In this document: positions 12,631-23,218 of the stretch, in pieces | Numbering within the stretch: position 1 is the first letter of the stretch | Layout: each line of letters starts with the position of its first letter | Assembly (NCBI GenBank): GCA_037447655.1 | Contig: JBBHKE010000299.1 | Location: 1 to 54,413, forward strand | DNA from: Zygnema cylindricum | Lineage: Eukaryota > Streptophyta > Zygnematophyceae > Zygnematales > Zygnemataceae | Length of the DNA: 54,413 nucleotides | Direction of reading: 5' to 3' | Position numbers and translations under genes: made by a program | The notes under the pieces: generated by a model | The model's input: the letters and a program-made list of their open reading frames with translations, nothing else | Database searches by the model: none | Told to the model about the DNA's origin: nothing

Positions 12631-13920
12631 AAATGTGCTTTTAGTGGATTGAAAAGTGAAGCAGGCTGGATTGTAGATTCAGGTGCCTCCATGCACATGT
12701 GTAAGGATAAACACTTGTTCACTAAGATAAGAAAGATTCCCACCGTAGAGATAGAGTACGGGGATGGGAGGAAAGTCAATACTACTATTGTAGGATCAGT
12801 AGATCTGAAAGTGTTAGTAGAAGGAAATACATCCATAGTTACATTCTCCGATGTATTGTTTATCCCTGAGCTGAAAAAAAACCTCATCTCTACGTCTGTA
12901 TTAGATGATAAGGGTTTTGATACTAGCACTAGGAAAGGAGTCTTTACTGCTAGTTTTGAGGAGGAAGTTTATTTCACTGCTGAAAAAGGTAGCCAAGGGA
13001 TGTTTAGGCTGACTTTAATCAAAGAAAAGAAAAAACTTTATTATATTGGTGTTCATGATATAATGATGTGGCATAAAAGGCTTGGGCATGTGAATCTAGA
13101 TAAGTTAAGGGAGATGAAAAAGATTGGAGTGGTGGAAGGGATTCAGTTCGGTGAGTGTGAGAATCTAAGTGACTGTAGTGGATGTGCTCAAGGTAAAGCA
13201 CATAGATTACCCTTTCCCAAAACAGCCACCTATAAGGGAGAAAAGATTCTAGATTTAGTACACAAAGATATTTGGGGGCCGGCCAGAGTGCCATCACCCG
13301 GGGAGTATAGATTTATGATGACTATCACTGATGATTGGTCTCGGTATTTCAGGGTGTATTTTTTGAAAAACAAGTCAGAAGTTCAGGATTGTTTCAGAGA
13401 ATACAAAGCATGGAGCAAAAAACTCGATGAAACTCCAATCAAGAGAGTAAAGAGTGACAATGGTGGAGAGTATACTTCTAACTAGGTTGAGGATTTTCTG
13501 AAAGAAGATGGAGTCCAACACCAAAAGACAGTTCCAAAAAACTAGGAACAGAATGGGGTAGCTGAAAGATTAAATAGGACACTAAGTGATGGTGCTAGAA
13601 GTATGTTGTCCGATAAGAAGATAGGAAAAAGGTTTTGGGCCGAAGCAATGAACTGTGCTAATTACCTCAAAAATAGAGTTTTTACTTCAGCTATAAAAGA
13701 TCAAACGCCTTATGAGAGATCAACCGGCCGGAAACCATACATATCTCACTTAAAGGTTTTTGGCAGTCAAGTATTCAGTCTAGATACAGATCGATCTAAT
13801 TAGAAGGAAGATCCTAAAGGAAAACCGGGATACTTATTAGGATATGATGAGGATGTTAAAGGATATAGAGTTTATGATCTAAAAAGGGAAGATATAATCT
13901 TAGTAAAGCATCTAGTAGTT
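12631..13920 (+). pseudogene. Element A pol, part 1: protease and integrase
   Basis: Aspartic protease motif WIVDSGASMHMC (catalytic Asp codon at 12676). A pre-integrase HHCC zinc domain follows (WHKRLGHVN ... CSGC, about 13070-13200). The integrase core has its first Asp in VHKDIWGP (about 13257-13280), the second in SDNGGEYTS (about 13451) and the Glu in EQNG (about 13546). The enzyme would insert element cDNA into the genome. In-frame stops at 13483, 13543 and 13801 inactivate it; C has Trp (DRWKMEP) at the last of these. The end is taken where the integrase tail passes into the linker before reverse transcriptase. Confidence 0.88.
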
Positions 13921-15340
13921 ATGGATGAAGGAAAGTCAGTGGATCCCTTCAAGTATACAAAGTCAGTAAAAATCAGATTTGAGTCAGAAAATTCCGATGA
14001 CTTTGAGCTTCCTAACTATCCAGGTTTAATAGAAGATGACATTCTTGCAGGTACAAATCAGACCGAAAAGGACTCGGCTGCGGAAACTATAGTGACAACC
14101 CTACCCGAAGCGGAAGACGTGGTGGAAATTTATTCGGAATCAAGGGATAGGGGAGAAGCTAAGATTGATCAAAAGAACCCACGAGAACCATCTATTCCGG
14201 CCACAGATTTTCAGGGGGGAAGGAGAAGTAGCAAAAGATTGCAGGAAAAACAGGTTAATAACAAGGTAACAAAACTATCTCATCAAGATGAACCTCAAAC
14301 TTATGGAGAGGCGATAACTTGTCCAGAAAGAAACCGGTGGAAGACAGCCATCAATGAGGAGATGGCTTCAATCATGGCAGCCGATACTTGGGAGCTTCTG
14401 GACTTTCCACCTAACCGAAAACCAATTGGTTGTAAGTGGGTTTTCAAATTAAAACTGAACCCGGATAACACCATTGAGATAACACCATGATAACACCATT
14501 ACAAAGCCCGATTAGTTGCAAAAGGATTTACACAGAAAGAAGGAATCGACTACGAGGAAACCTTTGCCCCGGTCGTCAGATTTCCTTTCGTCCGCATACT
14601 TCTCAGTCTAGCAGCAACGGAAGACATGGACGTGCACCTGATAGACATCAAGACAACCTTTTTGCATGGAGAATTAGAAGAGGAGATCTTCATGCAATAG
14701 CCTGAAGGATTTGTGGAGGAAGGAGAGGAGAGTAAGGTATGTCGGCTGATTAAATCTCTTTATGGTTTGAAATAGACGCCTCGACAGTGGAATAATGAGC
14801 TTGATGAGTTTCTTACCGGTCTGGGATATATCCGGATCAGCTCAGTTCACTCAATCTATGTTTTTGAAGATGAAGAAGGTTTTATATTTATTGCAATATA
14901 TGTTGATGATTTGCTTATTTTAAGTAAATCAATGGAAAAAAATAATAAACTGAAAACCGATCTTAAGGTGAGATTTGAAATGAAGGATATGGGGGAAACA
15001 AAATATATTTTGGGAATTCAAGTAGAAAGAGACCGAGAAAGAAAGTTCATTAGATTGACTAAAAAAGAAGCATTAGGGAACATGCTGTAAAAATTTAAGA
15101 TGGATAAAACTAATTTTTGTACAACTCCAATGGAGTTAAAGAAGGGAAGTGAGGGGAGTGAGGAAGAAGGAGTTATAGTCTTAGACGAGGAATTAAGTCC
15201 TGAAGAACAGAAGTTCATGCAAACTATTCCTTACATGCAAGTAGTGGGAAGCCTAATCTATTTTATGAGTTGTACCCGGTCGGATTTAGCTGCAGCTGTA
15301 GAAGTGCTGAGTAGAAGTCTAAATGCTCCCACTAAGAAGG
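13921..15340 (+). pseudogene. Element A pol, part 2: reverse transcriptase
   Basis: The acidic linker is followed by RVT_2-type reverse transcriptase: ETWELLDFPPNRKPIG-like start, then KARLVAKGFTQKEGIDYEET, SLYGLK and the catalytic YVDD (14899-14910). A small triplication of GATAACACCAT at 14463-14495 shifts the frame. Stops at 14698 and 14773 stand where C has Gln (YMQQPE, GLKQAPRQW), so both look like CAG to TAG changes; another stop is at 15088. The domain ends in the thumb/RNase H junction, cut by D after codons for TKK; coding resumes at 22020. Confidence 0.9.
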
Positions 15341-15344
15341 TTTG
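15341..15344 (+). other. Left copy of the 4-bp target duplication of element D
   Basis: TTTG here and ATTG at 22019-22022 flank D's TGTC...GACA ends. Joining the flanks with one copy gives an in-frame K-K-D-W-E, matching K-S-D-F-D at the aligned place in C. One base has changed in the left copy. Confidence 0.6.
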
Positions 15345-15896
15345 TGTCATGTCGCAGAGTGTCGATTGCTTGCGCGCACGATATCATGCATGCACGCGCG
15401 ATATTCGGCGCGTGCGCACGATATAATACCCGAACGCGCAGTATTTCCCACGCACGCGCAATTTTTCTTACGCACGCGCGGTATTTCCCACGCATGCGCG
15501 GTATTTCCCATGCACGCGCAGTTTTTCTTACGCACGCGCGGTATTTTGCTCGCACGCGCGGTATTTTTCACGCGCGGTATTAATCCACACGGCCTAAGGC
15601 CACGTCCGGAAGGTTTCCCTCCAAACTTGGTCTTTTGGTGGATTTGTGGAATTGGAGATCGTGGGGGAGCACATCTGTACCTTGCTGTGCCTTCCTCGGG
15701 CAGCTTGACGGTTTGGTTGTGTGTTTTTGTCTTGTTTGTATTTCGGTTTAACTTGAAAGGAGTATATTTTTGATCGGATTTGGATTTTCCCTTGTTCCGG
15801 TTGGAATATTTCTTGCTTTGCTGTCGTAACGGGATAACTCTTGTAGGGAATGTGATAAAGACCAGAGAGCCTAGTGGCTACCTCGTGGCTTAGCAT
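15345..15896 (+). repeat. Element D left LTR piece (b part, internally deleted)
   Basis: Matches 20473-20700 and then 21505-21826 with a few differences; the roughly 800 bp between are missing. Ends at CTTAGCAT, exactly where similarity to the right copy stops. Reading frames here on both strands come from the GC-rich 20-bp repeats and are not genes. Confidence 0.85.
15432..15586. repeat. 20-bp tandem repeat with alternating GC core
   Basis: About seven and a half units of 20 bp, each with GCACGCGC followed by a T-rich half such as GGTATTTCCCAC. The core alternates purine and pyrimidine and could favour Z-DNA. A longer version lies in the right LTR (20560-20830). Confidence 0.85.
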
Positions 15897-15911
15897 TCTT
15901 GTCCAAAAGCT
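15897..15911 (+). other. Probable self-priming primer-binding site of D
   Basis: TCTTGTCCAAAAGCT begins at the first base after the LTR match ends. It is the exact reverse complement of 21361-21375 in the full LTR, which lies about 30 bp downstream of a TTATTTA box and could be the RNA 5' end. In Tf1 and related elements the RNA 5' end folds back on the primer-binding site in this way. Confidence 0.6.
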
Positions 15912-17547
15912 CCACTTTTTAAAAATCACATTTTCTAAAAGTTTATTTTTATAAAAATAATTCATAAAAAAAATATTACTTTTCAAATTCAGTTTTTATT
16001 CTTGTTTTTTTTTCTTCCCATTTTCCTGCCTATTTACCTTTCATTTTCAGTTTTACTTCTCAGTTTTGTGTTATAAAATAAAGCTAAAGGAAAAAAAAAA
16101 TATATATATAAAAATTACATTATTTTCAATATAAAATCTATTTTTTCATTTCTAGATTTTCTTCCACCTTTTATTTGAGTTGGTTTTTTTTTCCTTTTGA
16201 TCTAGCTTTATTTTACTACAAGTTTCATTCTACTTTCTCACTATTTTTGCTTTCTTTTTCAGTTTTGCATTGGGAAAATATATTATAAAAATAATTTAAT
16301 TTATAAATTTTATTTTATAAAAAAAAAAAAAACATTTTGTTTTGGTTTTTTGTTTTCTTCTTTCTTGCTTTCAATTCTTGTCTTCTATCTTGCTTTCACT
16401 CTATTTCTGGTCTGCAGATTTAGGTCTGAATTTGTGTCAGATTTTTAGGGTTAATCTGCGAAATTAGAGTTTGGCCGCAGATTTAGGGTTTGGGCCGCAG
16501 ATTTAGGGTTTGGGCGTATTTAGGGTTTATTTTTTGAAATTCTTAACCCTAGGTCAGCATATTACCATTCATTGGTCGCAGATTTTTGATTTTTCCAGCG
16601 TGGAATTAGGGTTTGGGAAACTTTTTTGCCCAATCTTACCGTATTTTGTGTTTTATTTTGAACTTTTCTCAATATATCTTATCTTTCTTTCCTTTGGTGC
16701 AACTTAATTTGCTATTTTGTTGATGTTTGGGTTGTGTTGGATTTGATATTTTCTTTATTTTCCTCTTGCCAACCTTAATCATTCAGAACTCTTAGCAAAA
16801 TAAATATATATATTCATATATATTAGAATTGCACGAATTATAACCTAAAATTATCATTGCTTTATAGTTGGGTATAGCGTGGCATAGCGCTGATACACAT
16901 ACCCTAGCAGGATACTAATTGCTTTGGTGTTTAGCGGTGGTTTTTGACACGATTATTTGGAATCGGAGCGGGTTCGATTCCAAGGAGCTCTGCAAAATCC
17001 AACTTGCCTCGACCAAGTCCGGTTCACTTTTAGTACTCACCAGAGTATTAAAGGTGTTTGTAAGTATCACGATGCCTTGCGGGTGCAGGAGCGTTTCTTT
17101 GTAATTTGGACACTCGTGTAGGGGTTCGGTGTGGATTGGTTCTATTACGAACCTTTCTTTTTGAGCATTTGTATTTTCCTTGTTTTCCTTGCATGCTATC
17201 TGGCCGTGAGTGGCCTTGAGTTTCCCTGTGACTATCTGGATTGGATTTCCCTTCATAGATCTTCTCGTTGGTGGCACTGTATAGACAATTTTCTGTCTGT
17301 GCCGCACTAGATCTGCACCGAAAGGTGCCTGGATAGTTTCTCTATTTGTTTTTATAGATCTGGCCCTTCGGCCTTGCCCCATTGTTTGCAGGGAAGAGGT
17401 TTTGGTATTCTAGCTTTTTGCTAGATCTTACCACTAGGTCTTAATAGAGACTTCGTGTGTTCAATTATTTTGTCTGGATTAGCCTGTCACTTAACGCACC
17501 TCGGTTAGTTCGTTTTGATATTTTAGTCATAATCGAGGGTTTTCTCT
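15912..17547 (+). other. Untranslated AT-rich leader of D
   Basis: No convincing reading frame. 15940-16420 is very AT-rich with long T and A runs and TATATA stretches. 16430-16620 has repeats containing TTTAGGG. 16900-17500 is more balanced, but its reading frames resemble nothing I recognise. A long leader between primer site and gag is usual in large non-autonomous LTR elements. Confidence 0.55.
16463..16530 (+). repeat. Short 20-bp repeat containing TTTAGGG
   Basis: GGCCGCAGATTTAGGGTTTG recurs at a 20-bp step near 16472 and 16492, with partial copies on both sides. It contains the plant-type telomere word but not in tandem heptamers, so it is not telomeric sequence. Confidence 0.7.
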
Positions 17548-18990
17548 TTGTTTATGCCCACGGATTGGGATAACTTACGTTATCAATCCAGATCTACCCG
17601 CGGCGGGACATTTTTCCGTCCACCGCAATTAGATCTTTCTAGTTTCTCCGAGTCTACGGACGCACGTGTTTCGGTTGCGGCCCCTAGATCTCTGTCTATT
17701 CGATCAGTATTGACCACAGTCTCATCATTATCCTTAGTTTCCTCTAGGTCATCCCTAGATAGAATCGAATGAGACTTTTCAGAGGAAATCTTTTCCCATC
17801 CTCTGACATATCCGTTTTCGGTTGGTCTAAATTTGGAACCAGTAGTGCATTCTTCCTTTGATGATATGGCTTCCTCTTCAGAGGGGGGCATGGGGAAAAT
17901 GCAATTTTGCTTTTCAGGAATGAAGGATACCATGTCTTTATCCCATTTCCGTATGCTCTATAATACCGAAATGCGTGATTTGGCATTTCGCTATCAAGAT
18001 CGATTTGATCTTCGTGTGGCATTTTCTCTTCTTCGCCGGTACCTCAGAGGTTCGGCCCTTACATTATATTCCCGCAAGTATGATGTTATACTTGTGATGA
18101 CGGAATTTTCCCCTCCTTTTGCTGGTACACCCGAGGTCATAGGTGAAGCGGATATTCCATTCCAGGCCGCTTTTTCCCGAGGTCTTAGATGCCCAGGGTG
18201 TTGTCCTAATTCCCGCAGTCCCAGAAATTCCTCGCGAATATGCTGTGGCCGCTTGTGATGCTGTCCCAGCACGACCAGAAATGATTATTCCGTTGCGAGA
18301 TCCACTATGTGTTATGTTCGATTTCTTAGAAGCCGAGTATCGGATGCAAAACCCCGATCAGGTGAAAGAATTGATGAATTTCACGCGTAAACCAGGTGAA
18401 AGCGCGCGTGCTTTACGTGCTCGCATGGAGACTCTGCGAGAAGCTTTACCAGACTTAATGTCCGATGCGAAAGCTGTTCAAAAATTTGTTAGACAGTTTC
18501 CAGATCAATCGAAACGTTTTATACAAAGTCATCTCGCTCAGACTTACGGTCTGAAATTTACATTTGATCAAGCCGCTCAATATGCGGTAGAATATGAGAT
18601 GCAATCATGTTGGTGGGAAGCTCATGATCGTTCGAAAGTCGCTTCCCCACTTTCTCCACCTAGTAGCCCATGGCCCAATAATAGGCCTCCAAAGACGCCG
18701 GCCATGGGAAATCCACCATTTAATTCCAGGGACCGATTCTGTTTTCGATGTGCAAACACGGGGCATGATGCCCGCATTGCCCGGATAAGTCGGCCACATG
18801 CACCCATTGCAACCAGAAGGGACATTATGTCCACCGTTGCCACGTTAAGGATCCTAATTTTTCCTATCAGAATCAGATTCAGAACGGTGGAATTCCCGCC
18901 CGTTCTGCCAAGCCGGTCACTCCTCCTACCGAGACAGAGAAAGAGGCGACTCCGCCTAAGATCTCTCGAAGAGAGAGGGAAAAGGCCGAG
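17548..18990 (+). pseudogene. Element D gag, gypsy-like, two zinc knuckles, broken
   Basis: Probable start at the ATG at 17548 or the in-frame ATG at 17554. A TGA at 17770 interrupts the frame, which continues without a shift through 17833. A frameshift near 18170 and a 1-bp loss near 18778 follow. The middle part (about 18310-18560) looks like a Retrotrans_gag capsid domain: FDFLEAEYRMQNP, KPGESARALRARMETLREA, KFVRQFPDQSK. Two CX2CX4HX4C knuckles follow across the last shift (CFRCANTGHDAR..., about 18738, and CTHCNQKGHYVHRC, about 18801). The product would coat the element RNA. The layout is Ty3/gypsy-like, unlike the neighbouring copia elements. Confidence 0.8.
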
Positions 18991-18999
18991 TTACAAGTC

Positions 19000-20265
19000 A
19001 TGATGGCCGCCATGATGAAGGAGCAATTCGTTGCCTTCATGGCCGAAATGAAACCCCAGTTCACGGGGATGGCAAGGACAGTCGTCCACACGCCATCGTT
19101 GGTTGGTCGAATCCTCCGGGATTCCACGGTCCAACAACGGGCAGCCACTTTCGATAAGGGATCCCCTGATCATAATCGGGACGGTAAATTACAGAATTCC
19201 CGTATTCCACTTTCTTTCGAGAAAGAATCTCTCTCTCCTCTACCAGACACAGCTTCCTCCATTGTGGCTGAAGCTCTCACCATTCTGGATAGTACTATAC
19301 ATGAGGCACATCGAGTCAAAGAACGGCTAAGCATCCTGTCTGCCATGATTGATGAAGCCCCCAAGGCCTGTCCCTTTCCTAATGAGGTTCCCAAAGCCTC
19401 TCCCGTTGTTGATGAGTTCGCTGCAGCCGCCGCTTTGAGGGCGTTGCAACTGAACCGTAGTCTTTCCATTATTCAGCCGGTTACTGCGGATGAGCGCCGT
19501 GACCTTGATCCTCACATCAGTTTCCTGGACAATTCTCGAATGTCCTTCTCTATTAATGGTGTTTCTCTTTCTCTCCCTCTCATGGACATTGGAGCCAAAC
19601 CCGTGATCCTTGGATCCGGATTTGCGCTCAAGCTTGGTCTAACAGCAGACAAGCTCCAAGCCACGTCTACTCGGCTTCTTACTTCAGCCGGTACCACGGA
19701 GTCGGTGCTTGGAATTACCAAGGACCCGCTTGTCTTTCGGTTTCACAACGGAACCGAGAGTGAGTCCGTAGAAGTTTCTGTCCGAGCATTAGTCACCAAA
19801 TCAAATGACTACCAATGCTTAGTGGGACAAGATGTTATCTTCCGAATCAGTGGAGGAGTAGATATGCATGATCAGACCTTCTCCTACCGTCCCTCTAATT
19901 TTCTAGGTCGCAAAATCTGCCTCCCTCTTGTCTCTGCTCGCAAGCCGTTGCCCACTATGGCACATTTGGCTTCCACTCTCCCTGCATTTTCGAGTATCCA
20001 ACTTCCAGAAGACAATGGCGACTCGTTTTTCTCGGAAAGGATCCATAACGTCCACACCGAGGTCTTCCCACACATTCTCAATGTGGTGGATAGCCATACT
20101 TATAGGATGTTGAGTTTGCAAAGTGTTTATGCATGTACAGGTGGTGATCAAAGGTTCCCCATGGAGTGCCTCTCTTCTCCATTTTATTTCAACCCGGCTG
20201 ACCATTGCTGCCTCGATTTCTGTTCCAGACCCTCACCTGTCTTGACCAGCTCCTCTACAGATTAA
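19000..20265 (+). pseudogene. Element D protease region (open frame, no RT or integrase after it)
   Basis: A 421-codon open frame continuing the gag polyprotein, starting with a helical MMAAMMKEQFVAFMAEMK stretch. The core is a retropepsin-like fold: FSINGVSLSLPLMDIGAKPV (Asp of the DIGA motif near 19585), then FALKLGLTADKL and a beta-rich stretch to LVGQDVIF. DIGA in place of the usual D-S/T-G-A may weaken catalysis. It ends with TAA just before the purine tract, with no room for RT, RNase H or integrase. I recall similar proteases in moss and other streptophyte elements, but cannot check. Marked pseudogene because the upstream polyprotein is broken. Confidence 0.7.
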
Positions 20266-20280
20266 GGAGCTGGGGGGGGG
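20264..20280 (+). other. Polypurine tract of D
   Basis: AAGGAGCTGGGGGGGGG overlaps the protease stop and ends where the LTR copy begins. A polypurine tract primes plus-strand synthesis and marks the upstream edge of a 3' LTR, which supports AATTATTGGG as the LTR start. Confidence 0.65.
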
Positions 20281-21826
20281 AATTATTGGGTTCACTTCAC
20301 TTTAGGGGAGTATTCTTTCCCCTTTTCTCTTTGGGTCATTTTCACCTTTATACCTTTCATGGTGTATTTATTTCTTGTCTTTTCATATTTATGTTCATTT
20401 GTATAATGTTTGTGAGCATGACTTTGCTAGATGTGATGCATGTTTGCTTGCTTGCCTCTCATGCACGACAACTGTCATGCGGCAGCGTGTTGATTGCTTG
20501 CGCGCACGATATCATGCATGCATGCGCGATATTCGGCGCGTGCGCACGATATAATGTCCGAACGCGCAGTATTTCCCACGCACGCGCAATTTTTCTTACG
20601 CACGCGCGGTATTTCCCACGCATGCGTGGTATTTCCCATGCACGCGCAGTTTTTCTTACGCACGCGCGGTATTCTGCTCGCACGCGCGGTATTTTTCACG
20701 CACGCGCGGTTTTTTTTTTACGCACGCGCAGTATTTTGTATGCACGCGCTGTTTAAAGCACGCGCGCGAGGTTTGATGCATGCACTCGCGATTTTATCCA
20801 TGCACGCACGATTTTGGCACGCGTGCATAATTTGCGTTCCCACGTTTGAGTTTTCTGTCGGTTCATGTGTTTATGATGTGAACGCGATTTGCGTTCACGT
20901 ACGATTAAATGCATACTAATTTCGTGCGCACGTTTTGTTTTGTTTATTTTCAAGGTACACGATTTTGGGAGTATCGACGCGGCGCGATTTCTGGGAATAT
21001 TTCAGACGATATGTTTCAATTCGTGCGACATGTTTTGTTTCGTGCGTATGCACGCAATTTTGTGAGTATCGACGCGCGGTATTGTTTGGCGACGAATCGC
21101 GATTCTTGGTGGTATCGGCGGCGCTTCGATACCTTTTATTTATTTAAGTCGCGACCCATGTAGGTTCACGCACATGTAGTTAGGGAGAGTTTTTACCCCT
21201 TGGATGGTGGATTTTGTCAGGCGTACCGCAGACGATGTTGCCCGCCTATTGGCCAACATCTTTAGTAGTTTCATGCATGTAAAGTAGACTAGACGTAGGC
21301 TAGTTTTGCTTAGGCCTATTGTAGCTCTTATTTAGCCTAATTCTCAGACTTACAGAATTTAGCTTTTGGACAAGATTTTTCTCTTGGCAGCGGAGCTTTT
21401 CTCTTGCTCTCTCTCTCACCGATTGCCCACGTGTCTTTCTTCTCCTTGCTAGCTAGCTGTAGAGGCTAGATAGGTTAAGAATATTTCCCCTTTTATTTCT
21501 GCCCACGTTTTTAATCCACACGGCCTAAGGCCACGTCCGGAAGGTTTCCCTCCAAACTTGGTCTTTTGGTGGATTTGTGGAATTGGAGATCGTGGGGGAG
21601 CACATCTGTACCTTGCTGTGCCTTCCTCGGGCAGCTTGACGGTTTGGTTGTGTGTTTTTGTCTTGTTTGTATTTCGGTTAACTTGAAAGGAGTATATTTT
21701 TGATCGGATTTGGATTTTCCCTTGTTCTGGTTGGAATATTTCTTGCTTTGCTATCGTAACGAGATAACTCTTGTAGGGAATGTGATAAAGACCAGAGAGC
21801 CTAGTGGCTACCTCCTGGCTTAGCAT
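20281..21826 (+). repeat. Element D full LTR (a+b)
   Basis: 1546 bp from AATTATTGGG to CTTAGCAT. The first 190 bp (a) recur at 21827-22018 and the rest (b) at 15345-15896. Between a and b is GACA-AC-TGTC (20467-20476), the very sequence at which the inserted copy is opened. A TTATTTA box at 21328 and a possible RNA start at 21361 define U3/R, leaving about 465 bp of R-U5. Termini are not the usual TG...CA. Confidence 0.75.
20560..20830. repeat. 20-bp GC-core tandem repeat, longer copy
   Basis: Same unit as 15432-15586 with about a dozen copies, the last ones degenerate. It lies in U3 of the D LTR, upstream of the putative RNA start. Confidence 0.85.
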
Positions 21827-22018
21827 AATTATTGGGTTCACTTCACTTTAGGGGAGTATTCTTTCCCTTTTTCTCTTTGGGTCATTTTCACCTTTATACC
21901 TTTCATGGTGTATTTATTTCTTGTCTTTTCATATTTATGTTCATTTGTATATATGTTTGTGAGCATGACTTTTCTAGATGTGATGCATGTTCCGCTTGCT
22001 TGCCTCTCATGCACGACA
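21827..22018 (+). repeat. Element D terminal copy of LTR part a
   Basis: 192 bp matching 20281-20470 with about five differences. It follows LTR end CTTAGCAT directly, forming a head-to-tail LTR-LTR junction, and ends GACA at the D/A boundary. Confidence 0.85.
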
Positions 22019-22317
22019 ATTGGGAGACAGCTAAGAGAGTCCTTAGATATTTGATAGGAACTAGGGATCTGTGGTTGCATTTGGGTGGGGAGAATACTTA
22101 TATCACTACTTAGAGTGATGCCAGTTATGGTGATGCTCCGATGAGGAGATGTATTTCTGGATATGTATTATATGTGGGTGATGGGGCTTGCTGTTGGAGT
22201 AGTAAACATTAAAAGGTTATTGCTCAGTCTACCATAGAGGCTGAGTATATGGCCTCTTGCTCTGCCATAAAAGAATTGATGTGGGTCAAGTCTTTGCTTG
22301 CTGAGATTGGTCTCCTT
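22019..22317 (+). pseudogene. Element A RNase H, first part
   Basis: Continues A's pol after D: WETAKRVLRYLIGT, then SDASYGDAPMRR with the first catalytic Asp, CCWSSK and EAEYMASCSAIKELMWVKSLL with the catalytic Glu. RNase H removes RNA from the RNA:DNA hybrid. A TAG at 22111 stands just before SDAS where B has Trp, and a TAA at 22210 where Gln is expected. Element C interrupts the frame after GLL; the rest is at 32664. Confidence 0.9.
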
Positions 22318-23205
22318 TGTTGTTCTACAACCACCGGTGCAGGTGGAGGAGCAGCAGTAGTAGTAGAAGTAGACATGATACACATTCAGAAGCTATCAAG
22401 AATCCTACCAAACAGCTGTTGTTAAGTGCTCACCACTTCTTATACACGTATCCAAACCTCACAAAACTCTATCAGAATATAGAGTAGCATAAACACTGAT
22501 AACTCCCAAAGTTACAGCACAATTGACCCGACAACACTCAAGATATAATACTCAGAAGTTTCCCAAAAAACTGTCTGCAGTTTTACTACTTGAAGTCTGG
22601 ATACAAAACCATTCTAAGTCCTAACTTTTATACTCTTAGTGAGTATCTACTTTTAGTTGTCCTATTATATAATGCTGTACCGCCGATACAGGTGTTCCTA
22701 AGAGATATGTCCAAAATACAAAACTACCACTGAGATCTAATTACTCCTAATCACGCTAAAGCTAATTTACCATAGTACAATCAATATTACTGAGAATCTG
22801 TACTAAGTGATTGTACAAATATTTGCCGCCGGCTAGTTAAGTTTGTCCGGATATGTCAACTCAGTTGTTGTTAAAACATCTGTTAGTAAGTCATCTGTGA
22901 ATCTCGTCCGTTGACTTGATTCATATAGATCGCAGCTGCGTTGTATCGTACCGAATCACATTTATATCACCCGCGGCTGCGGTGTCCCATTACCAAATCA
23001 TATCCAAGATACCAATAGCTGTGTTGTCCGTACGGATCATATCCACCGTAACCGCAGCTGCGCTTTTCTTGTGCATCGCAACGTCACTGCTGCGCTGCTC
23101 TGATGTATAGCAGCTGCGCTGCTCTGCTGTATAGTAGCTGCGCTGCTCTGATATATAGCAGCTGCGCTGCTGCGCTGAGACTGAAAGCTTTCCAAAAATA
23201 CAACA
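22318..23205 (-). repeat. Element C 3' LTR
   Basis: 888 bp, minus orientation, starting TGTTGTATTTTTGG (right end) and ending CAACA (left end). TATA box as TTTTATA on the plus strand at 22626-22632. The left end keeps the gag start region, including the ATG, as in the 5' LTR. Confidence 0.95.
23089..23169. repeat. 24-bp tandem repeat in the C LTR (U3)
   Basis: Three units of 24 bp plus a partial one, each GCTGCGCTGCTCTG followed by an AT-rich TATAGCA part. Neighbouring units create CAGCTG E-box palindromes. It lies near the LTR start, upstream of the TATA box, as enhancer repeats do. The 5' LTR has the same array at 32542-32622. Confidence 0.85.
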
Positions 23206-23218
23206 CTCCCCTAAAGCT
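23206..23218 (-). other. Polypurine tract of C
   Basis: On the minus strand AGCTTTAGGGGAG lies directly before the LTR's TG. It shares AGGGGAG with the tracts of A and B. Confidence 0.85.

Larger units (their letters stand above)
15345..22018 (+). mobile_element. Element D: gag-protease-only LTR element in permuted form
   Basis: Starts TGTC, ends GACA, with a 4-bp target repeat, in the RT/RNase H part of A. Write the LTR as a+b. D then reads b (15345-15896, with an internal deletion), internal region with gag and protease, a+b (20281-21826), then a again (21827-22018). A purine tract ends just before a (20280), and a probable primer-binding site begins just after the first b (15897), so the true LTR is a+b and the inserted form is permuted, as if a two-LTR circle had been opened 190 bp into one LTR. 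There is no integrase or reverse transcriptase, so D is non-autonomous. Confidence 0.8.

Noticed and set aside
15319-15773. Open frames on both strands over the GC-rich repeats (also 20459-20919)
   Set aside because: They arise from a 20-bp repeat with few stop codons; several frames are open at once and none resembles a known protein.
16463-16530. Plant telomere repeat
   Set aside because: TTTAGGG occurs within a 20-bp unit, not as tandem heptamers.
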